Origin: J089 sp964535735
Lineage (GTDB): Bacteria > Fidelibacterota > Marinisomatia > Marinisomatales > J089
DNA: 64,000 nucleotides
Assembly (NCBI GenBank): GCA_964535735.1
Contig: CAZHTM010000003.1
Coordinates: 29,387-93,386 of the forward strand
Direction: 5' to 3'
The notes beneath the pieces were generated by a model. The model worked only from the letters and a program-made list of their open reading frames with translations. It was not told the DNA's origin and searched no databases. The position numbers and the translations under genes were made by a program. Shown here piece by piece: positions 1 through 7,950 of the stretch; the first letter of the stretch is position 1; every line of letters starts with the position of its first letter.

Positions 1-1
1 G

Positions 2-1096
2 GAAGCGGCATTGGACACGCCAGCGAAAATCTATTTCAAATACGAAGGCGTAAGTCCCACGGGAAGTCATAAACCCAATACCGCTATCGCTCAGGCCTAT
101 TACAATCAAAAGGAAGGCGTGAAACGGTTAACTACAGAAACCGGGGCTGGACAATGGGGCAGCTCGCTGGCTTTTGCTGCCGGCCTTTTCGGACTGGAAT
201 GTAAAGTCTACATGGTCAGAATCAGCTACGAACAAAAGCCCTACCGCAAGGCGCTCATTGAAACGTATGGCGCGGAAATTCTTCCCAGTCCCAGTCCTAC
301 AACACAGGCGGGAAGAGCCATTTTGGAAAAAGACCCCGACTCGCCAGGTAGTCTGGGGATCGCTATCAGTGAAGCCGTGGAAGAAGCTGCCAGCCGGGAG
401 GACACAAAATACTCCCTGGGATCGGTCCTGAATCACGTTTTGCTTCATCAAACCATCATTGGACAGGAAGCTCAAAAACAAATGGAATTGGCTGGGGATT
501 ATCCTGATGTCGTGATTGGATGCGTCGGTGGAGGATCCAATTTCGCCGGCCTGGCCTTTCCCTACATACGTGAGAAAATCCATGGAAAGGACATTGACTT
601 TCTGGCCGTGGAGCCGGCCTCATGTCCCACGCTCACCAAGGGAGAATTGCGCTACGATTTTGGCGACACAGCCGAACTGACACCGTTAACCCAAATGTAC
701 ACCCTGGGGCATCAGTTTGTCCCGGCGGCCATCCACGCCGGTGGACTTCGGTACCATGGCAGCGCTGCTTTAGTTTCCCAGCTGTTGAAAACCGGCTTGA
801 TTCGAGCGGAGGCGTATACGCAACTCAAAACCTTCGAATCGGCGCTCCTGTTCGCCCGGACAGAAGGCATTGTTCCGGCGCCAGAATCAGGCCACGCTGT
901 TCATGCCGCTATTAAAACCGCTCGGTTGGCCCGGGAAGAAGGAAAGGAAAAAACCATCCTCTTTAATCTTTCAGGTCACGGATATTTTGATATGTCCGCT
1001 TACACCAATTTCCTGGCTGGAAATTTAGTGGATCACGAAATGACCGACGAGGATGTAAAAGCCAGTTTAGCTAAACTGGAGGCCCTTCCCGTTTAA
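2..1096 (+). CDS. trpB: Tryptophan synthase beta chain, TrpB2-like (5' end cut by window)
   Basis: PLP enzyme that joins indole and serine to give tryptophan. The reading frame is open from base 2 and begins inside the conserved N-terminal region, so the true start lies upstream; about 365 residues are visible against roughly 430-450 for TrpB2. The segment FKYEGVSPTGSHKPNTA carries the PLP-binding lysine in SHKPN, and a glycine-rich phosphate-binding stretch GCVGGGSNFAG follows near residue 175. The sequence FKYEGVSPTGSHK is typical of the TrpB2 subfamily rather than the TrpA-partnered TrpB1. No trpA is visible, but the upstream side is outside the window. The gene ends just before a hairpin at 1106-1143. 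TrpB2 proteins can act as stand-alone indole-salvage enzymes, so that role is possible here. Confidence 0.92.
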   Translation, partial: EAALDTPAKIYFKYEGVSPTGSHKPNTAIAQAYYNQKEGVKRLTTETGAGQWGSSLAFAAGLFGLECKVYMVRISYEQKPYRKALIETYGAEILPSPSPTTQAGRAILEKDPDSPGSLGIAISEAVEEAASREDTKYSLGSVLNHVLLHQTIIGQEAQKQMELAGDYPDVVIGCVGGGSNFAGLAFPYIREKIHGKDIDFLAVEPASCPTLTKGELRYDFGDTAELTPLTQMYTLGHQFVPAAIHAGGLRYHGSAALVSQLLKTGLIRAEAYTQLKTFESALLFARTEGIVPAPESGHAVHAAIKTARLAREEGKEKTILFNLSGHGYFDMSAYTNFLAGNLVDHEMTDEDVKASLAKLEALPV

Positions 1097-1105
1097 CAAA
1101 CGCCT

Positions 1106-1143
1106 CACAGGGTCGGCTCAGGATTTTTCTGACCGGCCCTGTG
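1106..1143 (+). terminator. Hairpin after trpB
   Basis: A 7-bp outer stem (CACAGGG with CCCTGTG) continues through CGG/CCG and TCAG/CTGA, with one bulged C, around a GATTTTT loop. It lies 9 bases after the trpB stop. The following ATTTCCTTTCC is only moderately T-rich, so it may be a weak terminator or an mRNA 3'-end stabiliser. Confidence 0.55.
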
Positions 1144-1177
1144 ATTTCCTTTCCAATCAATCTAAATTCTATTGTCA

Positions 1178-4100
1178 ATGCATTCCCTGTTAAAATCCAT
1201 ATCCGATCGGTTACTGGCAACCCCATCGGCGTCTCCAGATGATATTAAAGCCGCCGTTCAGCACCTTCTTGATCACGGCGCTACCGAAACCATCCATGAA
1301 TTTCTTGATTGGGGACATTTACCGGAAGTCAACCAGGCTCTCGCCAAAGCCCACCTTGGAACCGCCTGGGTCCATCTCATCGCTCAAGCAATTGAGAAAT
1401 CAGGCTATACGGTTGCTCATCTGCTTCGTCAGCGCGTGGAACGCTATGGAGATAAACCCTTCTTCCAGACCGTTAAGGGCAATCGAATCACCGCCTATTC
1501 CTATCGGGAAATCGCCGAAAAAATTCACCATATCCAGGGTTGCTTGTTGGCGTCTCAATCCCCGGATCACCCGTTAGTTGTGGGATTGTACACTCCCAAT
1601 CGACTGGAGGCGGCTTGTGTTGATCTGGCTTGTTTGGGAGCGGGTATTCGTGTCATTCCTCTGCCCGCCAATTCTTCCCCTTCCCAATTGGAATATATCC
1701 TGCACCATGCGGCCATTAACCTGGTATTTGTGGGTGGTACTGAGACCGTGACGACCCTCCGTGAAACCCGTTTAACCGGCGACCAGAGTTGGATACGATT
1801 TCCTGGAACTCCGGACCTGCCGGTGACCAGCCAATCCTGGGAAGATTTCAATTCTCTGAAGCCCTATACGGGTCCCAATCCCCATCCGACCGATCCAAAC
1901 CTTGCCACGATTCTTTACACCTCCGGTACTACGGATACACCCAAAGGAATTGTTTTTTCCCAAGTGGCCATGCTCACGAAACGTTTTGCCCGCGCCGTGG
2001 CGTTGCCGGGCATTAGCTCGAAAGATAGCTTCCTGGCCTATTTACCTCTTTATCACACCTTCGGTCGCTTTTTCGAAATGATGGGGACACTCTTTTGGGG
2101 CGCTACGTATACTTTTGCCGAATCCCCAACCTTTAAAACTCTTCTTTCGGAATTTTCCCTTGTAAGACCCACGGTCTTTATTTCCATTCCAAAGCGCTGG
2201 GTCCAACTCTATGAACAAGTACGGAATACGGATTCTTTCGATCAGGGCCGGGACAAGGATATTCAGCGTTTCCTTAAAAAACTGACAGGTGGACGCCTGA
2301 CCTGGGGCTTATCGGCGGCGGGCTACCTGGACCCGGACATTTTTGAATTTTTTCAGCACCACAACATCCACCTCCTGTCCGGATATGGAATGACGGAAGC
2401 CACCGGTGGTATTACCATGACGCCACCGGACGATTATGTTCGTAATTCCGTAGGTATCGCGCTGCCGGGATTGGATGCCAAGCTGGGCTCTGACGGTGAA
2501 CTGTGCATTCGCGGTCCCTATGTTTGCCAGTTTTATTATGGAGATCCTCTCCAGCCAACGCACCAGGACGGCTGGTTCCACACCGGCGATATTTTTGAAG
2601 AAAAGGACGGTCACTATTTTATCGTGGATCGTAAAAAAGATATCTATAAGAACAGTCGCGGGCAGACCATTTCGCCGCAAAAAATTGAAAATCTGTTTCA
2701 GGATTTCGAACCTATTCGACGAGTGTTTCTGGTTGGGGATGGTTTGGAATTCAATACGGTCCTGATTTACCCCAATCCGGAATACTATTTCCCGGAAGAC
2801 ATGGCGGGGAATGAATCGGAACGACGGGAGTTCTTTAGTTCTCTTATTCAGTCAGTGAATAGCTTTTTAGCGCCCTTCGAACGAATTGTGAATTTTGCAC
2901 TCATTGACCGGGATTTTTCCGAAAAAGCTGGTGAGCTTACCCGAAAAGGCACCTATAAACGAAAAGTGATTCTGGAGCATTTCAGCCATGTCATTGAACC
3001 CATGTATGCCCGGAATTACCTGCCCTTCATTGTTGGACAATACGAACTACAAATTCCCAATTGGCTCACGCGGGAATGGGGCATCACCCGCTCGGAAATT
3101 ACTTGGGATGGTGACATTCTTAAGGTCCGAGACCGAACCCTAAAGGCACATCTTATCCCTGATAAAAACATGATCCAATTAGGCAACTTTGATTATGAAC
3201 TTTCCAGGGAAACCATTGATTTAAATGCCCTTATCGCCGCACCGGAATTATGGGTAGGAAATCACGCTTTGGTGCAATTTTTAGACAACGCTCTTTTTCG
3301 GATCCGAACCTTTGAATCCTGTACGTCTATTCTCCTGAAAAAAGATCATCTTCCCTTCACCCAAGGCGAACCTGAGTTTGATACGCATACGCCCTCTTCC
3401 TGGTTGGGTAAACTTCACCACTTGGCCTGTCAGTGCTTTTCGTCGAAAGAGGACACTGTTCTCACGGCCTTGAGCGCTCTGCAATCCCTCCTAAATGATA
3501 AGGATCAGGATCGGAGACGGTTAATTGTTCCGGTTCTCATACGATGTCGCCTCCACCCTGCTCCAACGGTACGGGAATTTGCACTGAATGCCGTCCTTCC
3601 TTATCTTGACGGTAACGAATTTTTATCCGCTTTATTGGACACTTTGTCTCTTCCCCATTCCAGCGATCCATCGGAGATAACTATTGATATCGCAAAAATG
3701 AATGCGGACCAATTTCATGCAATTTTATCCTACCTTGATTCTCTTCGATCTTCCTACCACGAATCCCCTATAGAAAACCGGCAGGAACTTATCTTTCTAT
3801 TACGCCTCCTGAGTCGCTATGGAAGCATCCACCCCATTGGGTTTCGATGGATTCGATCGGAATTGGTGTGGTGGCATCTTGTCTCAGGAGACCCTGAATT
3901 CCAAAAGGTAGCCAAAACTGAATTGGACGGCTTAACGCAGCAATTTCGGCAGTGGCTTGGGACGCCCCAACAGGTGGCTATCGATCCCGAAACCGGAGAG
4001 GAGATAACCTGGAAGGACGTTGTTCTCTTCGATGAGCATATTGACGATCAAACCCAAACTCACTTGCTTAAACTTTTTTCCACCACCCAGGCGATTTCCG

Positions 4101-5734
4101 AAGCAGTATTCCTATTCACCGGGAAACAGATGATTCGGCTTGAGGATATTGCCCCAAAAGGTATTTGGGTGTCGTATTTGGGCACCAATTATCAAAAAAG
4201 CGTTTTCCGTATATTGATTCAAACCCATTCTACCGAAGCCTACAATCTGGTCATCAACATCAATGAAGGACTCTCAACGTCCCGATTTGAAGAGGAAACC
4301 AGTTGGTTGATATTGATGAGTACAATGCATCACGGGTCACGCCTGGTGGAAATGTTTGGAGGATATTGGCCTGAATTCCAGCTTTATACCGAAGAATATA
4401 TTCCAGGGGAGACGGTCCGCCAGTATCTGGAAGTCAACCGCAAAGAAATTGCTTCCCGCACCAACCCGGACCGCTGGCGTATGCGCTGGCTTCACTTTAT
4501 CTGGAATGGAGCCATGGCCTACGTGGAATTCTGGCGCCGTTCCGGCTTTACCCTGGGTTTTCAAGAGCCTACTACCGATAATTTGATCATTCCCGTGTAT
4601 GATTACACTACCGGCACCCGACTGATCTCCATCACCAATCGTTCTACCCTGACGTCACTCTTGGAATTGCTGGTGCGGATTTATCAGCATTTCATCCTGA
4701 AAACCGAGCGTGATTTTCAGGGACTTCAACGAATGGCGGACTGGGAAATCCTGCTCACGGCGGCGACGCAACGCCTCTCCGTAAAGGGAGCGTTTATACA
4801 CTTTGAAAATATAATTCGGAATTGGGATCAACTCCCGGAATCGTCAGAGGCGCAGACCTTAGGGCTAACACCGGACAGACTCCGTCGCTTCATGTCCGAC
4901 GTGGAATCGGAAGGCGTACTCACAAAGCCAGTGGTTTTTGCTTCCCTGCGTTATGAGCGTTGGCTGCAATTGAACCCTGACGCCACCCGGGAAGCACGGG
5001 GATCGTTATTAAAGGAACTTTATAACGATTATCATCTGGCCAATTTGCTAGAGGACTATCCAGAAACACGGATTCGATTTTTTCTCATGACCTGTTTTAA
5101 AAATTCCGCGCCAAAGATCCAGTCTGATTTGTATGAGTTACAAAAGGCCCTTCGCTCCCGGTCCATTAGTCTGGAAGAACTGGATATCCAGCTTACACGC
5201 ATCCAACAAAATTCAGATTTGTCAGAGGATGATGCCTATTTCCTCAGTCGACTCCTGTTTGAACATTTGGAGTCCACTGAACAGGGTGAGTTAATTACCT
5301 GGGATTGGGGTGCCCAAAATCGATTGGATTTGATTACCGCCGTAGAAGATTTGTCGGGAAATCAATACCAGATTCGTCCCCCGTTCCAGCCCAAAGAAAT
5401 CGCTCATTTTCACGCCCTTTTGCAGGTCTCCAACTTTAATCCCGTATTTCGCCAAGAACATCAGTTTCTGTTAATTTTTAATAGCAATCGGGTTGTGGTC
5501 GGGGGCGTGTACTGGAAACCCACCTCCATTAATACGGCCTATATCGAACGTATCGTGATCTCTCATCGCTATCGAAAACAGCATCTAAGCACGCGCCTTC
5601 TGGAGGAATTATTTAACCGTTTGCGGGACCGGAGTTATCAATACATCACCGTAGGGTTTTTCCAGGCTGGCCTGTTTTATAAACTGGGATTTACTGTCAA
5701 TAAAAAATTCGGCGGTTTGGTCAAACCGCTGTAA
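1178..5734 (+). CDS. Giant fusion: long-chain acyl-CoA ligase + helical and kinase-like regions + GNAT domain
   Basis: Multidomain protein of 1518 residues; I chose ATG 1178 over the in-frame TTG 6 bases earlier. Residues about 70-620 are an AMP-forming acyl-CoA/fatty-acid ligase: P-loop LYTSGTTDTPKG near 246, GYGMTEATGG near 401, GWFHTGD near 464, DRKKDIYKNSRGQ near 483 and the A10 lysine in TYKRK near 594. This part should activate a carboxylic acid with ATP. Residues about 720-970 look helical and HEAT-like. Residues about 970-1160 loosely resemble a phosphotransferase fold (FQLYTEEYIPGETV as a hinge, EPTTDNLIIP where DxxxxN is expected); this is inference. The last about 110 residues match a GNAT acetyltransferase, but the acetyl-CoA loop reads RYRKQHLSTRLL, lacking the usual glycines. 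Normal long-chain ligases have about 600 residues, so more than half is extra. The substrate is unknown. The gene seems monocistronic. Confidence 0.85.
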   Translation: MHSLLKSISDRLLATPSASPDDIKAAVQHLLDHGATETIHEFLDWGHLPEVNQALAKAHLGTAWVHLIAQAIEKSGYTVAHLLRQRVERYGDKPFFQTVKGNRITAYSYREIAEKIHHIQGCLLASQSPDHPLVVGLYTPNRLEAACVDLACLGAGIRVIPLPANSSPSQLEYILHHAAINLVFVGGTETVTTLRETRLTGDQSWIRFPGTPDLPVTSQSWEDFNSLKPYTGPNPHPTDPNLATILYTSGTTDTPKGIVFSQVAMLTKRFARAVALPGISSKDSFLAYLPLYHTFGRFFEMMGTLFWGATYTFAESPTFKTLLSEFSLVRPTVFISIPKRWVQLYEQVRNTDSFDQGRDKDIQRFLKKLTGGRLTWGLSAAGYLDPDIFEFFQHHNIHLLSGYGMTEATGGITMTPPDDYVRNSVGIALPGLDAKLGSDGELCIRGPYVCQFYYGDPLQPTHQDGWFHTGDIFEEKDGHYFIVDRKKDIYKNSRGQTISPQKIENLFQDFEPIRRVFLVGDGLEFNTVLIYPNPEYYFPEDMAGNESERREFFSSLIQSVNSFLAPFERIVNFALIDRDFSEKAGELTRKGTYKRKVILEHFSHVIEPMYARNYLPFIVGQYELQIPNWLTREWGITRSEITWDGDILKVRDRTLKAHLIPDKNMIQLGNFDYELSRETIDLNALIAAPELWVGNHALVQFLDNALFRIRTFESCTSILLKKDHLPFTQGEPEFDTHTPSSWLGKLHHLACQCFSSKEDTVLTALSALQSLLNDKDQDRRRLIVPVLIRCRLHPAPTVREFALNAVLPYLDGNEFLSALLDTLSLPHSSDPSEITIDIAKMNADQFHAILSYLDSLRSSYHESPIENRQELIFLLRLLSRYGSIHPIGFRWIRSELVWWHLVSGDPEFQKVAKTELDGLTQQFRQWLGTPQQVAIDPETGEEITWKDVVLFDEHIDDQTQTHLLKLFSTTQAISEAVFLFTGKQMIRLEDIAPKGIWVSYLGTNYQKSVFRILIQTHSTEAYNLVININEGLSTSRFEEETSWLILMSTMHHGSRLVEMFGGYWPEFQLYTEEYIPGETVRQYLEVNRKEIASRTNPDRWRMRWLHFIWNGAMAYVEFWRRSGFTLGFQEPTTDNLIIPVYDYTTGTRLISITNRSTLTSLLELLVRIYQHFILKTERDFQGLQRMADWEILLTAATQRLSVKGAFIHFENIIRNWDQLPESSEAQTLGLTPDRLRRFMSDVESEGVLTKPVVFASLRYERWLQLNPDATREARGSLLKELYNDYHLANLLEDYPETRIRFFLMTCFKNSAPKIQSDLYELQKALRSRSISLEELDIQLTRIQQNSDLSEDDAYFLSRLLFEHLESTEQGELITWDWGAQNRLDLITAVEDLSGNQYQIRPPFQPKEIAHFHALLQVSNFNPVFRQEHQFLLIFNSNRVVVGGVYWKPTSINTAYIERIVISHRYRKQHLSTRLLEELFNRLRDRSYQYITVGFFQAGLFYKLGFTVNKKFGGLVKPL

Positions 5735-5998
5735 GTCTCCAATCTCCGGCGCTCGGGAATGAGGAGTGCGTGGTGGATTGGTGGGCGGTCATCGCTTTCC
5801 TCTTTGAAGGTTAAATTAATTTCTCAGTATAACCATGCACAAAATAACATATACCTTCCAGCGTGTCGAAGCCTGACGTATGTACACGTCACATTTCGAC
5901 TTGGCTCAATGGGACTGGTTTGGAAGTCGGGGTTTGGAATAATCAGATCTTCAATTTTCGATGTTCAATCGTCAACGCCCCGGCTCCCATCAACATAC
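5735..5998. other. Intergenic stretch without recognisable gene
   Basis: Together with the adjacent terminator this makes about 320 bases between the ligase fusion and the next gene. Short open frames here have no recognisable product and no ribosome-binding site. The only structure I see is a small dyad near 5876-5893 (TGACGT and ACGTCA around six bases), too short to interpret. Confidence 0.5.
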
Positions 5999-6033
5999 AA
6001 AAAAAAGCGCCATCCTTAGTTGGACGGCGCTTT
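5999..6033 (-). terminator. Intrinsic terminator for the small unknown gene at 6057-6404
   Basis: Read on the minus strand, AAAGCGCCGTCC pairs with GGATGGCGCTTT around AACTAA and is followed by a run of T. Stem of 12 bp with one G-T pair, plus the T tract, makes a strong rho-independent terminator 24 bases after the stop codon at 6057. Confidence 0.88.
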
Positions 6034-6056
6034 GAATCCGTTTCTGAAAGAAACGA

Positions 6057-6404
6057 TTAGTCCAGAGAAATCGTCAGCATTCCGGTTGCTTCATCGAACT
6101 CAGGAATAAAACGCCGCAATCCTTCGATTTCAATCCGGTTGGCTTTCAAAAAGCCCCGGCCATTGATCAGGTAGGACGGGCCTTTCCCAATTGCGGTTAA
6201 CCGCATGGAATGCTTCGTCGGATCTTGGCAGGGTTTTAACCCGATTTTATTGGCGTCACGGTCATAATACAGTTCTACATTCCGCGCTCCCTTAAAATAG
6301 GTATTAAAACACAGAGTGCTAAGTCCGATTCTTCCGGAGGGACTGACACTGATGGTCACTGAAGAACGACCAACTGCACGTGGGTGGTACACTTGAAATG
6401 TCAT
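6057..6404 (-). CDS. Small conserved protein of unknown function
   Basis: 115 residues, no signal peptide or membrane segment. The stretch VELYYDRDANKIGLKPC followed by INGRGFLKANRIE resembles a pattern found in many small uncharacterised bacterial proteins (a 'LYD..xxIGIKP' strand pair, then 'GFLxxxxI'); I cannot assign a function. A good ribosome-binding site (AAGGAG) precedes the ATG by about 9 bases, and a strong terminator follows, so it is very likely a real single-gene transcript. An AbrB-like or other small beta-rich DNA-binding protein is possible but not shown. Confidence 0.75.
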   Translation of the reverse strand: MTFQVYHPRAVGRSSVTISVSPSGRIGLSTLCFNTYFKGARNVELYYDRDANKIGLKPCQDPTKHSMRLTAIGKGPSYLINGRGFLKANRIEIEGLRRFIPEFDEATGMLTISLD

Positions 6405-6641
6405 CTTTATTTACTCCTTTTTGGCTAAGATTACTCTTTTTAAGACCATAAAGTTAAATATACTTTTCTTTTAACAAAAGTATTAAAATCATTTTCGCCT
6501 TATACATGGAGTATTTGCCTATCATTTGAGAGCCTTCCAAAGTATTATACCATAAACGTTGGGCGATTTTTGTATGAATGATGCAATATGGCGTGTTCTC
6601 ACTATAAAGCATTGTGTGTTTATAAACAAGAGCGTGTGTTG

Positions 6642-6724
6642 TACCGGGGAAGGGACTCGAACCCTCACGCCTTTTGGGCACCAGATCCTAAATCTGGCGT
6701 GTCTGCCAATTCCACCACCCCGGT
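6642..6724 (-). tRNA. tRNA-Leu (anticodon TAG)
   Basis: Read on the minus strand, the acceptor stem ACCGGGG pairs with CCCCGGT, the anticodon arm CCAGA-TTTAGGA-TCTGG carries anticodon TAG (6690-6688), and the T arm is GAGGG-TTCGAGT-CCCTT. A long variable arm (TGCCCAAAAGGCGT) is typical of leucine tRNAs. The discriminator base is A; the 3' CCA is not encoded (CAA follows). Length 83 bases. Confidence 0.95.
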
Positions 6725-6733
6725 ATAGGGTCA

Positions 6734-6739
6734 AATATA
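6734..6739 (-). promoter_or_regulatory. Possible -10 box for tRNA-Leu
   Basis: TATATT on the minus strand ends 9 bases before the tRNA 5' end, a suitable place for a -10 element. No clear -35 is visible at the expected distance. Just upstream a small hairpin (GCGCT...AGCGC, 6748-6763) followed by TTAAATTTT could end the secA-transsulfuration transcript. Confidence 0.35.
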
Positions 6740-6771
6740 AAATTTAAGCGCTATTCGGAGCGCCTGGAAAA

Positions 6772-7950
6772 TCAGCGGAGCGCTTGGTCAAGATCAGCAA
6801 TAAGATCGTCCAGGTCCTCAATCCCAACGCTCAATCGCACCAGACTTTCCGTGAGCCCCATGGCTTCTTTTTCCTCCCTGGGAATAGAACCGTGCGTCAT
6901 GACAAAAGGATTAGAAATAAGACTTTCCACGCCCCCTAAACTTTCGGCCAGCGTAAAAATCTGAATCCGTTTCAGAAAACGATCCCGGCGTTCCAGATCC
7001 CCTAAATCAATGGATAGAATACTCCCGAAGATAGAATGTCCATCGGGAGTTTTCTGCTGGCGAGCAGCCAACTCATGTTGTGGATGTGACAACAACCCTG
7101 GATATATTGTCCGGGTAATCAAATCTGACGCTTGACACCACTCGGCGATGGCCAGGGCGTTATCCGCCTGCCGCTGCACACGGAGCGCCAATGTTTTTGT
7201 GGAGCGCAACACCAACCAGCAATCAAACGGACTGGGAACCGCGCCTGCTGATTTTTGGATCATTCCCACGGCTTCAATAATCGATTCATCAGACGTGATT
7301 AAAGCGCCCCCTATAATGTCACTGTGCCCGCCCAGAAATTTGGTGGAACTGTGCAGGACGATATGGGCGCCCAGCTCCAACGGACGTTGTCCGTAGGGAC
7401 TCATGAAAGTATTGTCCACCGCCAGCCAAATGGGGCGTGATTGAATCTTTTCCGCAATGGCAGCGATGTCCAGGACTTCTAATAGAGGATTGGTAGGCGT
7501 TTCAATAAAGATCAAACGAGTGGCGTCGGTGATTTTCTGGTCCAGCGTAGCCACATCGGTTAGATCCACAAATTCAAACTGAATCGGAAGACGATGAAAA
7601 ACCTGCGTGATTAGGCGATGGGTGCCGCCATACACGTTTCGGCTCACCAAAACATGATCGCCAGCTTTTAAGCATTGTAACAGGGCATTAATGGCGGCCA
7701 TGCCACTGGCAAAGGCAAATGCCCGTCGTCCACCTTCAAGGTCTGCCAGATTGACTTCCAGTCGATCGCGTGTGGGGTTTACCGCTCGGGAATAGTCATA
7801 GCCTTTATTAACACCCACCCGTTCCTGTTGAAAGGTGGAGGATAAATGAATCGGCGGAGACACGGCACCGGTTATTTCATCGGCTCGATTCCCAGAATGA
7901 ATGGCGCGAGTGGAAAACCCATACGACGGCTTATCGTCCCGGATCGTCAT
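6772..7950 (-). CDS. Cys/Met metabolism PLP enzyme (cystathionine gamma-synthase / lyase family)
   Basis: Transsulfuration-family PLP enzyme of 392 residues, the usual length. Visible hallmarks are YDYSRAVNPTR near 51-61 (phosphate-binding from the neighbouring subunit), ASGMAAI near 81-87, AVDNTF near 177-182 and the PLP lysine in HSSTKFLGGHSD at K204. Members make or cleave cystathionine (MetB, MetC/CGL), use O-acyl-homoserine with sulfide (MetZ), or are methionine gamma-lyases; the sequence alone does not let me choose. Its ATG overlaps the secA stop by 4 bases (ATGA), so the two are translationally coupled, although no functional link is obvious. The tRNA-Leu gene lies 47 bases downstream on the same strand. 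Confidence 0.88.
   Translation of the reverse strand: MTIRDDKPSYGFSTRAIHSGNRADEITGAVSPPIHLSSTFQQERVGVNKGYDYSRAVNPTRDRLEVNLADLEGGRRAFAFASGMAAINALLQCLKAGDHVLVSRNVYGGTHRLITQVFHRLPIQFEFVDLTDVATLDQKITDATRLIFIETPTNPLLEVLDIAAIAEKIQSRPIWLAVDNTFMSPYGQRPLELGAHIVLHSSTKFLGGHSDIIGGALITSDESIIEAVGMIQKSAGAVPSPFDCWLVLRSTKTLALRVQRQADNALAIAEWCQASDLITRTIYPGLLSHPQHELAARQQKTPDGHSIFGSILSIDLGDLERRDRFLKRIQIFTLAESLGGVESLISNPFVMTHGSIPREEKEAMGLTESLVRLSVGIEDLDDLIADLDQALR

Noticed and set aside
5759..6060. Two overlapping short plus-strand frames after the ligase fusion
   Set aside because: They run into the terminator of the opposite gene, with low-complexity tails and no ribosome-binding site.
6522..6734. Frame reading ...GGGIGRHARFRIWCPKGVRVRVPSPV
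   Set aside because: This is the well-known false translation of a leucine tRNA gene on its own strand.
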